DNA of 64,000 bases, taken from assembly GCA_963718775.1 (NCBI GenBank), contig OY970377.1:1116001-1180000 (forward strand), written 5' to 3'. Shown here in pieces: positions 10,495 through 19,003 of this stretch. The notes under the pieces are model-generated. The model searched no databases and was not told the DNA's origin. It saw only the letters and a list, made by a program, of their open reading frames with translations. Every line of letters starts with the position of its first letter. The first letter of the stretch is position 1. The position numbers were made by a program, and so were the translations under genes. This DNA is from VRUE01 sp963718775. GTDB taxonomy: Bacteria; Actinomycetota; Thermoleophilia; Solirubrobacterales; 70-9.

Positions 10495-11154
10495 GTGGCG
10501 CCGGTGAGCGTGGCGGACGACGAGAAGCGGATCGCGGCCGAGGCCGCGGCGGAGCTCGTCGAGGACGGGATGACCGTCGGGCTCGGCACCGGCTCGACCG
10601 TCGCCTACCTGCTGCCGGCGCTGGCGGCGCGCGGACTGAGCGGCATCCGCTGCGTGGCGACCTCGGTGGCGACCGAGCAACAGGCGCGTGATCTGGGCGT
10701 CCCGGTCGAGGAGTTCAGCGAGCTGCAGCGGCTCGACATCGCCATCGACGGCACCGACCAGGTGACGCCGGACGGCTGGCTGATCAAGGGCGGCGGCGGC
10801 GCCCACCTGCGCGAGAAGATCGTCGCCGCGGCGGCCGAGCGCTTCATCGTCATCGCCGACTCGAGCAAGCGGGTCGAGTCGCTGAGCGCCCCCGTCCCCC
10901 TCGAGCTCTTTGCCTTCGGACTGCGCTCGACCCTGGACCGCCTCGGCGCCGAGGTCGCGCTGCGCGACGTGCCACGCAGCCCGGACGCCGGCGCGATCGC
11001 CGACTACAGCGGCGAGATCGGCGACCCGGCGGCGCTCGCCGCTCGCCTCGAGGCCGACCCCGGCGTAGCCGCCCACGGCCTCTTCCCGCCGGATATGGTG
11101 AGCGCGGTGCTGGTGGGGGTAGAAGGCACCGTCGAACGCTTGACGCTGTCCTGA
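10495..11154 (+). CDS. rpiA: Ribose-5-phosphate isomerase A
   Basis: 219 aa, normal for RpiA. GLGTGSTVAYLLPAL is the phosphate loop, IAIDGTDQVTPDGWLIKGGGG the active-site region with the catalytic aspartates and lysine, and LREKIVAAAAERFIVIADSSK the third signature. It interconverts ribulose-5-phosphate and ribose-5-phosphate, so it belongs with tkt, tal, gnd, pgl and zwf nearby. The start is uncertain: GTG at 10495, 10504 and 10510 are all possible, with GGGGGCGGGA upstream of the first. It is divergent from the FHA gene, and a flavin oxidoreductase follows on the same strand 21 bp later. Confidence 0.95.
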   Translation: MAPVSVADDEKRIAAEAAAELVEDGMTVGLGTGSTVAYLLPALAARGLSGIRCVATSVATEQQARDLGVPVEEFSELQRLDIAIDGTDQVTPDGWLIKGGGGAHLREKIVAAAAERFIVIADSSKRVESLSAPVPLELFAFGLRSTLDRLGAEVALRDVPRSPDAGAIADYSGEIGDPAALAARLEADPGVAAHGLFPPDMVSAVLVGVEGTVERLTLS

Positions 11155-11175
11155 CTTCGAACAAGGAGACCCCAC

Positions 11176-12540
11176 ATGAGTGACTTCGCCGAGCTGTCGA
11201 TCGCCGGCCGCATCGCCACCCCGTCCGACCCCGACTGGGACGAGGCGCGGGCCGCCTGGAACCTGATCGCCGACCAGAACCCCGAGGCGGTGGCGTTGGT
11301 CGAGAGCGCCGAGGACATCGCGGCGACCGTCCGCTTCGCGGCCCAGCACGACCTGCGCGTCGCCGGCCAGGGAACCGGGCACGGCGCCGCGCCGCTCGGG
11401 CCGCTGGAGGGGACGATCCTGATCAAGACCGAGCGGATGCGTGGGATCGAGGTCGACCCGAGCGCGCGCACCGCCCGGATCGAGGCCGGCGTGCTCTCGG
11501 CCGAGCTCGGCATCGCCGCCAGCGAGCACCGGCTCAGCGCCCTGCCTGGCTCCTCGCCCGACGTCGGCACGGTTGGCTACACACTCGGCGGCGGCATGAG
11601 CTGGCTGGTGCGCGCCCACGGCTTCGCCTGCAATCACGTGCGCGCGATCGAGCTGGTCACCGCCGACGGCGAGGCACGCACTGTGGATGGCGAGAACGAC
11701 CCCGACCTGTTCTGGGCACTGCGCGGCGGTGGCGGTGGCTACGCGATCGTCACTGCCCTGCAGCTCGAGCTGCTGCCGATCGCCGATCTCTATGCCGGCG
11801 CCCTGGTCTTCCCGGCGGCGGTCGGCGCCGAGGCGGTGCGCACCTACCGCGACTGGGCGGCCAGCCTGCCCGACGAGGTCACTTCGATCGTCCGCTTTGT
11901 CACCCCACCGCCGATCCCCGACGTGCCCGAGCCGATCCGCGGCGTGCCACTGCTGACGATCGGCGCCGCCTGCATCGGCGACCAGGCCAGCGGCGAAGCG
12001 ACGATCGCGCCGCTGCGCAAAATCGGCGAGACGATCATGGACACCTTCGAGCAGATGCCCGCCGCCGGACTCAGCCATATCCACATGGATCCGGAGAACC
12101 CGGTGCCGGGACTCGGCGGCGGGGTGCCGATCACCGCCCTGCCCGACGAGGCGATCGACGCCTTCGCGTCGGCCGCCGGGCCCGACTCCGGCTCGCCACT
12201 GCTGCTCAGCGAGTTGCGCCATCTGGGCGGCGCCGTCGGCCGGCCGGCCGAGAATGGCGGCGCGCTCTCCCACCTCGACGCCGGCTTCGTCATGTACAGC
12301 GTCGGGATGCCGATGACGCCGGAGCTGGGCGAGGCGATCCGCGGCCACCTCGGCCACCTGGAGGAGACGATGGCCCCCTGGACTGCCGACGGCGGCTACT
12401 TCAACCTCACCGAACGCCCCTGCGACGTCGACGCGATCCTGCCCGCCGAGGTCTGCTCGCGACTCGCCGAAGTCAAGCGCCGCTACGACCCCAACGGCAT
12501 GATCGTCGCCAACCACGCGGTCGCGATCGGCCCGGCATAG
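11176..12540 (+). CDS. FAD-binding oxidoreductase (PCMH/BBE type)
   Basis: 454 aa with AAGGAG eight bases before the ATG. The N-terminal half is a PCMH FAD domain: RVAGQGTGHGAAPLG contains the conserved histidine that often carries FAD covalently, and DVGTVGYTLGGGMSWLVRAHG plus DLFWALRGGGGGYAIVTAL are standard. The tail YDPNGMIVANHAV is the berberine-bridge C-terminal motif. The usual second FAD-linked cysteine is replaced by FACNHVRAIEL, which does contain a Cys in the right area, so bicovalent flavin is possible. The substrate is unknown. It follows rpiA closely and may be cotranscribed. Confidence 0.88.
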   Translation: MSDFAELSIAGRIATPSDPDWDEARAAWNLIADQNPEAVALVESAEDIAATVRFAAQHDLRVAGQGTGHGAAPLGPLEGTILIKTERMRGIEVDPSARTARIEAGVLSAELGIAASEHRLSALPGSSPDVGTVGYTLGGGMSWLVRAHGFACNHVRAIELVTADGEARTVDGENDPDLFWALRGGGGGYAIVTALQLELLPIADLYAGALVFPAAVGAEAVRTYRDWAASLPDEVTSIVRFVTPPPIPDVPEPIRGVPLLTIGAACIGDQASGEATIAPLRKIGETIMDTFEQMPAAGLSHIHMDPENPVPGLGGGVPITALPDEAIDAFASAAGPDSGSPLLLSELRHLGGAVGRPAENGGALSHLDAGFVMYSVGMPMTPELGEAIRGHLGHLEETMAPWTADGGYFNLTERPCDVDAILPAEVCSRLAEVKRRYDPNGMIVANHAVAIGPA

Positions 12541-12549
12541 GCCCTCTTC

Positions 12550-13107
12550 CTACCTGCGAGCTCGCCCGACAGGCAAGGCGAGCTCTTTGAGCCGCTGAAC
12601 GGCCGGATCGTCCTCGCCGACCAAGTTGGCGATCGTGGTGGCCGCCGTCTCGATGTCCTCCGGCGTTGTCTGCGCAATCGCCTCGAGATCGGCCCAGTCC
12701 TTGGTGCGATCGAAAAACGCCTTGAAGATGGCCAGCGACGCACAGTCGAGAACCGGGACTTCGCGACCCTCGAGCGGGACCCAAACGACCGCCGCGGCGA
12801 CGGCGTCGTGCAGCGGGATGTTGTTCAGGAAGACGTCGATCGGCGTGCCGTCCCAATCCAGCCTGGCCTGTCCGTCTCGCTTGACTTTGGCGACGTCTTT
12901 TTTCCTCACCCTCACCCCTTTAGGGAGAGAGGCCAGAATTTTCTCGGCCTTGGAGGAGTCGACGAAGATGTTGACGTCGAGATCGCGCGTCCCGCGCGGC
13001 TCCTCCACGCAGTAGGCAAGCGCGATGGCACCGCCGAAAGCGTGCGCCACGCCAGCTTCAGTGAGCGAGTCGTGAATGGCGAAGAGTTTGTCGACGAGCT
13101 CGCTCAC
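12550..13107 (-). CDS. Nucleotidyltransferase-fold protein, probable toxin or effector of an XRE-paired module
   Basis: 185 aa, GTG start overlapping the upstream XRE gene stop by four bases (GTGA). AFGGAIALAYCVEEPRGTRDLDVNIFVD matches the minimal nucleotidyltransferase pattern GG....R.T.D.D, with Asp residues positioned for metal binding, and TPIDVFLNNIPLHDAV supplies a later acidic residue. Related proteins are found as AbiEii/MenT-like toxins and as NTases of unknown role. Tight coupling to a DNA-binding gene with a palindromic upstream site fits a self-regulated toxin-antitoxin-like pair, but which member is toxic cannot be told from sequence. Confidence 0.75.
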   Translation of the reverse strand: MSELVDKLFAIHDSLTEAGVAHAFGGAIALAYCVEEPRGTRDLDVNIFVDSSKAEKILASLPKGVRVRKKDVAKVKRDGQARLDWDGTPIDVFLNNIPLHDAVAAAVVWVPLEGREVPVLDCASLAIFKAFFDRTKDWADLEAIAQTTPEDIETAATTIANLVGEDDPAVQRLKELALPVGRARR

Positions 13108-13445
13108 TTCGCCGCACCTCCCTCCGCCAGTCGATCCGCCAGTGGCGGATAGGCGAGCTCTGGACGTGGGCGAAACGGAAGCGCCTCGGCGAGCTCGAGA
13201 ACTTGCACCAGAATTCGCCCCGCTCGCTCTCGATCGATGCCGGGCTCACGGGGAGAGAGGCCGATCTCAAATCCCCCCGCCCCGACCAGACGAGCGAGAG
13301 TGTCCGCACCCGGCTCACGACTCCCCCGCGCATAGGCATTGACAACCGAACGGGAAAGGCCCGCCCTGCGGGCAAGTTCAGCTTGGCTCAATCCGCTGCG
13401 TGCCAGCGTCTCGCAAACCAGTGCTGCGCTTGGCGATGCGGCCAT
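13104..13445 (-). CDS. XRE-family helix-turn-helix protein, probable autoregulator of the NTase pair
   Basis: About 113 aa from ATG at 13445 (GGTGGGG upstream); GTG at 13469 would add eight residues. LARSGLSQAELARRAGLSRS followed by VVNAYARGSREPGADTLARL is a textbook XRE/Cro helix-turn-helix near the N-terminus. The C-terminal half (PRPELAYPPLADRLA) is not recognised. It overlaps the nucleotidyltransferase gene by four bases. The perfect 18-bp palindrome at 13478-13495, just upstream, is the likely operator. Confidence 0.82.
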   Translation of the reverse strand: MAASPSAALVCETLARSGLSQAELARRAGLSRSVVNAYARGSREPGADTLARLVGAGGFEIGLSPREPGIDRERAGRILVQVLELAEALPFRPRPELAYPPLADRLAEGGAAK

Positions 13446-13477
13446 CGATCCCCACCGAGTTGAAGTCACAGAATGAT

Positions 13478-13495
13478 GTTAGCGAATTCGCTAAC
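13478..13495. promoter_or_regulatory. Perfect 18-bp palindromic operator upstream of the XRE/NTase pair
   Basis: GTTAGCGAATTCGCTAAC reads identically on both strands. It lies 32 bp upstream of the XRE ATG and overlaps plausible promoter sequence (TAACAT on the minus strand). Self-complementary sites of this length are typical for Cro-like dimers that repress their own operon. It is also 13 bp from the stop of the pgl gene, so it ends that intergenic gap. Confidence 0.75.
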
Positions 13496-13508
13496 AAACT
13501 CAAGCGAA

Positions 13509-14180
13509 TCAGCCCGGAGCGGCAGCCTCGTCGGCGACGATCGTCATGTTGACGTTCTCGACGCGGCCGGCGGGGATCGAGGTGTCGCCGGCGAGGAGCT
13601 TGGCGAGGGGCTCGCGCTTTTTCGGGCCGGTGACGAGCCAGACGATCTGGCGAGCCTCGGCCAGAGCTGGGTAGGTGAGGGTCATCCGGTAGTGGCCCTG
13701 GTAGGCGGTCTCGGTGAGGGCGACGCGGCGGTCGCTCACCTCGAGCACCGGGTCGTCGGGAACGAGCGAGGCGGTGTGGCCGTCGGGGCCGAGGCCGAGA
13801 TGGACGACGTCAAGCGGGTCGGGCAAGGAGCTTTCGTAGTCGCGGGCGGCGTCCTCGAGGCCACGCTGCGTGACCGGCATCGGTCGCAGCGCCGGCTGGT
13901 GGTCCATCGAGAGGCCGAGGACCATGTGGGTGAGGTTGCGCTCCTCGCTGCCGGGCGAGGCGATGCGCTCGTCGACCTGGAAGAGCTCAGTTTTGTCCCA
14001 CGGCATCTCCTCCAGTTCGCCGAGGATCGCCAGCATGCCCCAGGGCGAGCGCCCGCCGCTCATCGCCACCGAGAACATGTTGCGCTCGGCGACGGCGGCG
14101 CTGCCCGCGACGGCGATCAGCTCGGCGGCACGGCGCGCCGCCGCCTTTTCGTCGGCGACGACCTCGAGATCGATTGCCAT
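13509..14180 (-). CDS. pgl: 6-phosphogluconolactonase
   Basis: 223 aa, usual for the DevB/Pgl type. SVAMSGGRSPWGMLAILGEL is the N-terminal substrate loop, FQVDERIASPGSEERNL the conserved DER region, and LGLGPDGHTASLVPDDP carries the catalytic histidine motif GPDGHTASL. It hydrolyses 6-phosphogluconolactone in the oxidative pentose phosphate branch. It starts 13 bases after the gnd stop on the same strand, so gnd-pgl is an operon, divergent from zwf. Confidence 0.95.
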   Translation of the reverse strand: MAIDLEVVADEKAAARRAAELIAVAGSAAVAERNMFSVAMSGGRSPWGMLAILGELEEMPWDKTELFQVDERIASPGSEERNLTHMVLGLSMDHQPALRPMPVTQRGLEDAARDYESSLPDPLDVVHLGLGPDGHTASLVPDDPVLEVSDRRVALTETAYQGHYRMTLTYPALAEARQIVWLVTGPKKREPLAKLLAGDTSIPAGRVENVNMTIVADEAAAPG

Positions 14181-14193
14181 CAGGTGTTCGCGC

Positions 14194-15210
14194 CTAGGAA
14201 GACTTCTCGTCGTGGCCGCCGAACTGCTTGCGCATCGCCGAGAGCACCTTGTCGGCGAAGTCGTCGAGGCCGCGCGAGGCGAAACGCTCGTAGAGCGCCG
14301 TAGTGAGGACCGGGGCCGGCACGCCCTCGTCGATAGCGGCGATCGAGGTCCAGCGGCCCTCGCCGGAGTCCGAGACGCGACCGGCGAACTCGGAGAGGTC
14401 GGCCGATTCCTGCATCGATGCCGCGGTCAGGTCGAGTAGCCAGGAGCCGATCACGCTGCCGCGTCGCCAGACCTCGGTGACCTCGGGCAGGTCGAGGTCG
14501 TACTGGTAGTACTCGGGCTGCTCGAGCGGCGCCGTCTCGGCGTCGGTCTCGCGCTGGACCTTGCCGGCGTTGGCGTTCTTGAGGATGTTGAGGCCCTCGG
14601 CGTAGGCAGCCATGACGCCGTACTCGATCCCGTTGTGGACCATCTTCACGAAGTGCCCGGCGCCGTTGGGCCCGCAGTGCAGGTAGCCGTTCTCCGAGGG
14701 CGAGACCTCACCCGAACGCCCCGGCGTGCGCTCCGCCGACTCGACTCCCGGCGCCAGCGTGGCGAAAATTGGATCGAGCCGCTGCACGGCTCCGTCAGGG
14801 CCGCCGATCATCAGGCAGTAGCCGCGGTCGAGGCCGAAGACGCCGCCGCTGGTTCCGCAGTCGACGTAATCGATCCCCTGCTCCCCCACCTTCGCCGCCC
14901 GGCGGATGTCGTCGCGGTAGTAGGAGTTGCCGCCGTCGACGATCGCATCGCCGGAATCGAGCACGGCAGCGACGTCCTCGACGGTCTTCTCGGTGATCTC
15001 GCCGGCCGGCACCATCACCCAGACCGAGCGAGGGGCGCTCAGCTTCGACGCGAGGTCCTGCAACGACGAGGCGCCCTCGGCGCCCTCGCTGGCCAGCGCA
15101 GCGACCGCGTCGGCATTGACGTCGTAGGCGACGACGCGGTGCCCGTCGCGCATCAGACGCCGGGCCATGTTGGCGCCCATGCGGCCGAGTCCAACCATTC
15201 CCAGCTCCAT
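14194..15210 (-). CDS. gnd: 6-phosphogluconate dehydrogenase, decarboxylating (short form)
   Basis: 338 aa from ATG at 15210, where MELGMVGLGRMGANMARRLM begins the Rossmann fold; the longer open frame upstream overlaps the divergent zwf and is not credible. VDGGNSYYRDDIRRA and DCGTSGGVFGLDRGYCLMIG are signatures, and HFVKMVHNGIEYGVMAAYAEG contains the catalytic lysine. This is the shorter YqeC/GndA-like class, often NAD-dependent, as opposed to the 470-residue NADP enzyme (cofactor is inference). It makes ribulose-5-phosphate, the substrate of rpiA. It lies upstream of pgl and is divergent from zwf. Confidence 0.95.
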   Translation of the reverse strand: MELGMVGLGRMGANMARRLMRDGHRVVAYDVNADAVAALASEGAEGASSLQDLASKLSAPRSVWVMVPAGEITEKTVEDVAAVLDSGDAIVDGGNSYYRDDIRRAAKVGEQGIDYVDCGTSGGVFGLDRGYCLMIGGPDGAVQRLDPIFATLAPGVESAERTPGRSGEVSPSENGYLHCGPNGAGHFVKMVHNGIEYGVMAAYAEGLNILKNANAGKVQRETDAETAPLEQPEYYQYDLDLPEVTEVWRRGSVIGSWLLDLTAASMQESADLSEFAGRVSDSGEGRWTSIAAIDEGVPAPVLTTALYERFASRGLDDFADKVLSAMRKQFGGHDEKSS

Positions 15211-15240
15211 GGTCGTAACCCTACGCGAGCCAGGCGACGA

Positions 15241-15256
15241 TTGGCCGCATGGCCAA
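15241..15256. promoter_or_regulatory. Short palindrome in the gnd/zwf divergent promoter
   Basis: TTGGCCGCATGGCCAA is a 6-bp inverted repeat around GCAT, located in the 64-bp gap between the divergent gnd and zwf starts. GCATGGCCAA recurs across the zwf start codon (15273-15282). It could be an operator shared by both oxidative-branch genes, but a site this short may be chance in GC-rich DNA. Confidence 0.35.
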
Positions 15257-15274
15257 CGGGTAGCCTGCGGGCGC

Positions 15275-16669
15275 ATGGCCAAATCCAACGCCCACCGCAG
15301 CGCCGATGTGCTGACGATCTTCGGGATCACCGGCGACCTGGCGAAGAAGATGACCTTCCGGGCGCTCTACCGGCTCGAGGCGCGGGGCAAGCTCGACTGC
15401 CCGATCGTCGGCGTCGCGATCGACGACTGGGACGTCGAGCAGCTGCGCAAGCACGCCCACGACGCGATCGCCGCCACGGTCAAGAACCCCGACGGGGAGG
15501 TCTTCGACCGGCTCGCCGCCCGGCTCTCCTACGTGCAGGGCGACTACGCCGACGCGGCCACGTTCACGCGGGTCGGCAAGGCGATCGGCGACGCGAAGCA
15601 GCCGGTCTTCTACCTCGAGATCCCGCCCTCGCTGTTCGCCACCGTGGTCCATGGGCTCGACGGCGCCGGCCTGACCGAGAACGCCCACGTCGTCATCGAG
15701 AAGCCCTTCGGCCATGACCTCGAATCGGCGCGGGCGCTCAACGCCGACCTCTGCGAAGTCCTCGACGAGAGGCAGATCCTGCGCATCGACCATTACCTCG
15801 GCAAGGAGCCGGTGATGGACATCACCTACCTGCGCTTCGCCAACTCGGTGCTGGAGCCGGTCTGGAACCGCGAGCACGTCTCACACGTGCAGATGACGAT
15901 CGCCGAGAACTTCGGCGTCGACGATCGCGGGCGCTTCTACGACGCGGTGGGGGCAATGCGCGACGTGATCCAGAACCACGCCCTGCAGGTGCTGGCCCTG
16001 GTCGCGATGGGGCCGCCGACCGGCAACCACCACGACTCGATCCGCGACAAGAAGCTGGAACTCTTCAAGGCGACGCGAACGGCCGACCCGAAGCGCTACG
16101 TACGCGGCCAGTACGACGGCTTCCTCGACGTCAAGGACGTGGCGCCCAACTCGACCACCGAGACCTTCGCCGCGGTCGAGCTGGCGATCGACAACTGGCG
16201 CTGGAGCGGTGTTCCCTTCTTCATCCGCGCCGGCAAGTGCCTGCCGTCGAAGTCCAGCGAGGTCAGCGTCGTCTTCAAGAAGCCGCCGCCGCTCGGCGTC
16301 GGCCCCGGCAAGCAACCGGAAGCCAACCGGATGACGGTGCGGATCGAGCCAACCCCGGGCACGCGCCTGCGCCTCTTCGCCAAGCAGGCCGGCGAAGAGG
16401 CCTTCGAGCCGGCCGACCTCGAGGTGCTCTTCGAGAAGACGCCCGGCGAGGAGCCGGAGCCCTACGAGCGACTGCTCGGCGACGCGATCACCGGCCACCA
16501 CCAGCTCTTCACTCGCCAGGACGCGGTCGAAGAGACCTGGCGGATCGTCCAGCCGCTGCTCGACGAACCCGGCCCGGTACACCCGTATGAGCCGGGAACC
16601 TGGGGACCGCAGGAGGCAGAGAAACTGACCCGCGGCCTCTGCAAGTGGCAGGAGCCTTGGCTGCCCTGA
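15275..16669 (+). CDS. zwf: Glucose-6-phosphate 1-dehydrogenase
   Basis: 464 aa from ATG at 15275. LTIFGITGDLAKKMTFRAL is the nucleotide-binding fingerprint (GxTGDLA), VIEKPFGHDLESARALN and RIDHYLGKEPVMDITYLRFAN contain the catalytic histidine and lysine of the active-site peptide. It oxidises glucose-6-phosphate to 6-phosphogluconolactone and makes reduced nicotinamide cofactor. The reading frame is open further upstream to 15167, but that part overlaps gnd. It is divergent from gnd-pgl, so all three oxidative-branch genes can be controlled from one 64-bp region. Confidence 0.96.
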   Translation: MAKSNAHRSADVLTIFGITGDLAKKMTFRALYRLEARGKLDCPIVGVAIDDWDVEQLRKHAHDAIAATVKNPDGEVFDRLAARLSYVQGDYADAATFTRVGKAIGDAKQPVFYLEIPPSLFATVVHGLDGAGLTENAHVVIEKPFGHDLESARALNADLCEVLDERQILRIDHYLGKEPVMDITYLRFANSVLEPVWNREHVSHVQMTIAENFGVDDRGRFYDAVGAMRDVIQNHALQVLALVAMGPPTGNHHDSIRDKKLELFKATRTADPKRYVRGQYDGFLDVKDVAPNSTTETFAAVELAIDNWRWSGVPFFIRAGKCLPSKSSEVSVVFKKPPPLGVGPGKQPEANRMTVRIEPTPGTRLRLFAKQAGEEAFEPADLEVLFEKTPGEEPEPYERLLGDAITGHHQLFTRQDAVEETWRIVQPLLDEPGPVHPYEPGTWGPQEAEKLTRGLCKWQEPWLP

Positions 16670-16712
16670 GGCGGCGTCCCCTCCCGCTGGGACACCTCCT
16701 CATCCATCCGGC

Positions 16713-17255
16713 CTAGTCGTCCGAACGCCTCGCAGTCAGGCCGTCCAGGACGACCTCGACCGGTGAGCGATGCTTGCCGCTGTTGGCCGTCTCGCGCGCC
16801 TGCTGCAGCTCTGAAGCAAGTCGGCCCACCTGCGCCCCGAAGCTGCCGACCTCCTTCGCTGCCTTGGCGAGGTCCTGCGACTTCACCTTCACCTGGGGGC
16901 GACGCGGTCGCATGATCGGCCCGCCACCGTGCCGGCGTGACTGCCGAGCGCCCAGGGCGATCCCTCCGGCCGCTCCGGCAAGCGCTGCTCCGCCGGCCAG
17001 CAGTGGCACCTTCGCCTTGCTGGCGGCGCTGCCGATCGAGTGGCCGGCGTCCCTTGCGGTCTCCTCGACCGCATGGACCGCGGTGTCGATTCGCCCGGCG
17101 CCGTTGGACGACGATTTGGATTTGGCACGACCGTTCGCGCGAGACGCGTTCGCCGCCGTTTTGCGCGTTTTGGTTTTGCCCGTGGTCCGTTTGCTCGTTT
17201 TCGCGGTGGAACCGCGCGAACGCGCTTTCGGTTTGGTTTTCGTTTTCTCAGCCAT
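16713..17255 (-). CDS. Lysine-rich basic protein with a hydrophobic Ala/Gly segment
   Basis: 180 aa with a strong AGGAGAGAG ribosome site. Residues 1-50 are made of Lys, Arg, Thr, Ser and Ala (KTKTKPKARSRGSTAKTSKR), like histone H1-type tails of actinobacterial nucleoid proteins. A hydrophobic Ala/Gly segment follows (VPLLAGGAALAGAAGGIALG, about 83-102), and then a basic, partly helical end. The combination suggests a nucleic-acid or anionic-polymer binding tail tethered to a membrane, but no family is recognised. It is divergent from recQ and convergent with zwf. AT-leaning codons appear in the Lys stretch. Confidence 0.75.
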   Translation of the reverse strand: MAEKTKTKPKARSRGSTAKTSKRTTGKTKTRKTAANASRANGRAKSKSSSNGAGRIDTAVHAVEETARDAGHSIGSAASKAKVPLLAGGAALAGAAGGIALGARQSRRHGGGPIMRPRRPQVKVKSQDLAKAAKEVGSFGAQVGRLASELQQARETANSGKHRSPVEVVLDGLTARRSDD

Positions 17256-17406
17256 CTCTCTCTCCTAGTTGTTCCTGCCAACCTCCTTACATCGAAGGAA
17301 CTCCTCAACTGCCCGCGGAGCGAAAATCGAAACCCTGCAGGGGCTTTTCCGCAAAGTCGCCACTGACGAGCCACGGCATCCTCCCCGGCACGTAGCCTCG
17401 CTTCCC

Positions 17407-18933
17407 ATGCTCACCGCGGGGACACGAGCCGACGAGCTGCTGGGACAGCTGGGCTTCGCCGAGTTCCGGCCCGGCCAGCGCGAGGCGGTTGACGCGGCGC
17501 TCGAAGGACGCGACTCGCTGATCGTGATGCCGACCGGCGGTGGCAAGAGCCTCTGCTACCAGCTGCCGGGACTGGCGACCGAGGACCTGACGATCGTGGT
17601 CAGCCCGCTGATCGCGCTGATGAACGACCAGTGGCGGCGACTGACCGCGGCGGGGCACCCGGTGGCAATGATCTCCTCGGGGATGAGCCCGGAGGCGGCG
17701 CGCGCGGCCCTTGACGAAGTGAGAAGCGGCGCGGCGCGGATCGTCTACTGCTCACCGGAGCGCTTCGCCTCGAACTTCTTCCTCGAGGCGCTGGCGCAGC
17801 GCCACATCGACCTGATGGCGGTCGACGAGGCGCACTGCGTCTCGGAGTGGGGGCACGACTTCCGCCCCGACTACCTGCGCCTGCCCGAGATCGCCGAGCG
17901 GCTCGGACGGCCGACCGTGATGGCCTGCACGGCGACGGCGACCAAGGCGGTGGCGGCGGAGATCGTCGCTCGCTTCGGCCTGCGCGAGCCTCTGCAGGTG
18001 CGCTCCGGCTTCGACCGTCCCAACCTCTCCTTCGACGTCGTGCGGCTGGAAGGCAAGGGCTCGAAGGCGCGGCGGACGGCGCTGCTCGAAGCGGGCCTCG
18101 CCGACCCGGCCAATCGCCCGGCGATCGTCTATTGCGGCACCCGCCGCGACACCGACGAGGTTGCGCAGACCCTGCGCGAGGCCGGCCTGCGGGCGCTCGC
18201 CTACCACGCCGGCATGGAGTCCGAGGACCGCACGACCACGCAGCAGCGCTTCATGACCGGCGAGGTCGAGGTGATCGTCGCCACCAACGCCTTCGGGATG
18301 GGCGTCGACAAGGCCGACGTGCGCTCGGTCTGGCACATGGCGATCCCGACCAGCCTCGAGGCCTACTACCAGGAGGCCGGCCGCGGCGGGCGCGACGGCC
18401 AGCCCGCCAAAGCGGTGCTGCTGGCGATGAAGGCCGACCTCGGCCGTCTGGTGCGCTTCATCGAGCAGCGCGACCCGGAGCTGACGATCGCCCGCGAGCG
18501 CGGCTGGCGCGACTACCGGACGATCAAATCGTTCATCTACTCAGACCGCTGCCGGCGGCGCAGCGTCCTCGACCACTTCGGCGATCGCGAGGCGGGCCGC
18601 CCGCTGGGACGCTGCTGCGACGTCTGCGACCCGGAGAGCTGGCTGCCCGACCCGGAGACGATCGCGGTGCGGCCGGCGCGCAGCAAGAAGGCCGCGGCAG
18701 CCCCGCCCGCCGAGCTGAGCGAGGCCGACGCGCCGCTGTTTGGGGAGCTGAAGGCGTGGCGACTGCGCGCGGCGGCCGGCAAGCCCGCCTATACGGTCGC
18801 CCACAACTCCACCCTGGCGGCGATCGCCGCCGGCCGCCCGAGCGACGAGCAGAGCCTCGCCGCGATCCGTGGCATCGGCCCGAGCTTCGTCGCCAAGTAC
18901 GCCGACGAAGTGCTGCAACTCGTCGCCCAGTAG
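17407..18933 (+). CDS. recQ: ATP-dependent DNA helicase RecQ
   Basis: 508 aa from ATG at 17407. Helicase motifs in order: FRPGQREAVDAAL (motif 0), MPTGGGKSLCYQLP (Walker A), VVSPLIALMNDQ (Ia), MAVDEAHCVSEWGHDFRPDY (DEAH and aromatic loop), MACTATATK (III), VATNAFGMGVDK and QEAGRGGRDGQPA (V-VI). A zinc-binding domain with C..RSVLDHFGD..CC.VCD follows, and a C-terminal HRDC domain (about 440-508, AIRGIGPSFVAKYADEVL). It unwinds recombination and replication-fork intermediates. It is smaller than E. coli RecQ but has all three modules. The upstream extension to 17269 is non-coding in character. Confidence 0.95.
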   Translation: MLTAGTRADELLGQLGFAEFRPGQREAVDAALEGRDSLIVMPTGGGKSLCYQLPGLATEDLTIVVSPLIALMNDQWRRLTAAGHPVAMISSGMSPEAARAALDEVRSGAARIVYCSPERFASNFFLEALAQRHIDLMAVDEAHCVSEWGHDFRPDYLRLPEIAERLGRPTVMACTATATKAVAAEIVARFGLREPLQVRSGFDRPNLSFDVVRLEGKGSKARRTALLEAGLADPANRPAIVYCGTRRDTDEVAQTLREAGLRALAYHAGMESEDRTTTQQRFMTGEVEVIVATNAFGMGVDKADVRSVWHMAIPTSLEAYYQEAGRGGRDGQPAKAVLLAMKADLGRLVRFIEQRDPELTIARERGWRDYRTIKSFIYSDRCRRRSVLDHFGDREAGRPLGRCCDVCDPESWLPDPETIAVRPARSKKAAAAPPAELSEADAPLFGELKAWRLRAAAGKPAYTVAHNSTLAAIAAGRPSDEQSLAAIRGIGPSFVAKYADEVLQLVAQ

Positions 18934-19003
18934 CCAGGGCAACCATTCGCCGCGGCCGGGGTTGGCGGAAGGTGATCGCCCAACCTCGATCGAATCTGCC
19001 CGG

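Noticed and set aside
10366..12516. 716-codon frame antisense to rpiA and the flavin oxidoreductase
   Set aside because: Same shadow effect; the sense strand holds two clear enzyme families.
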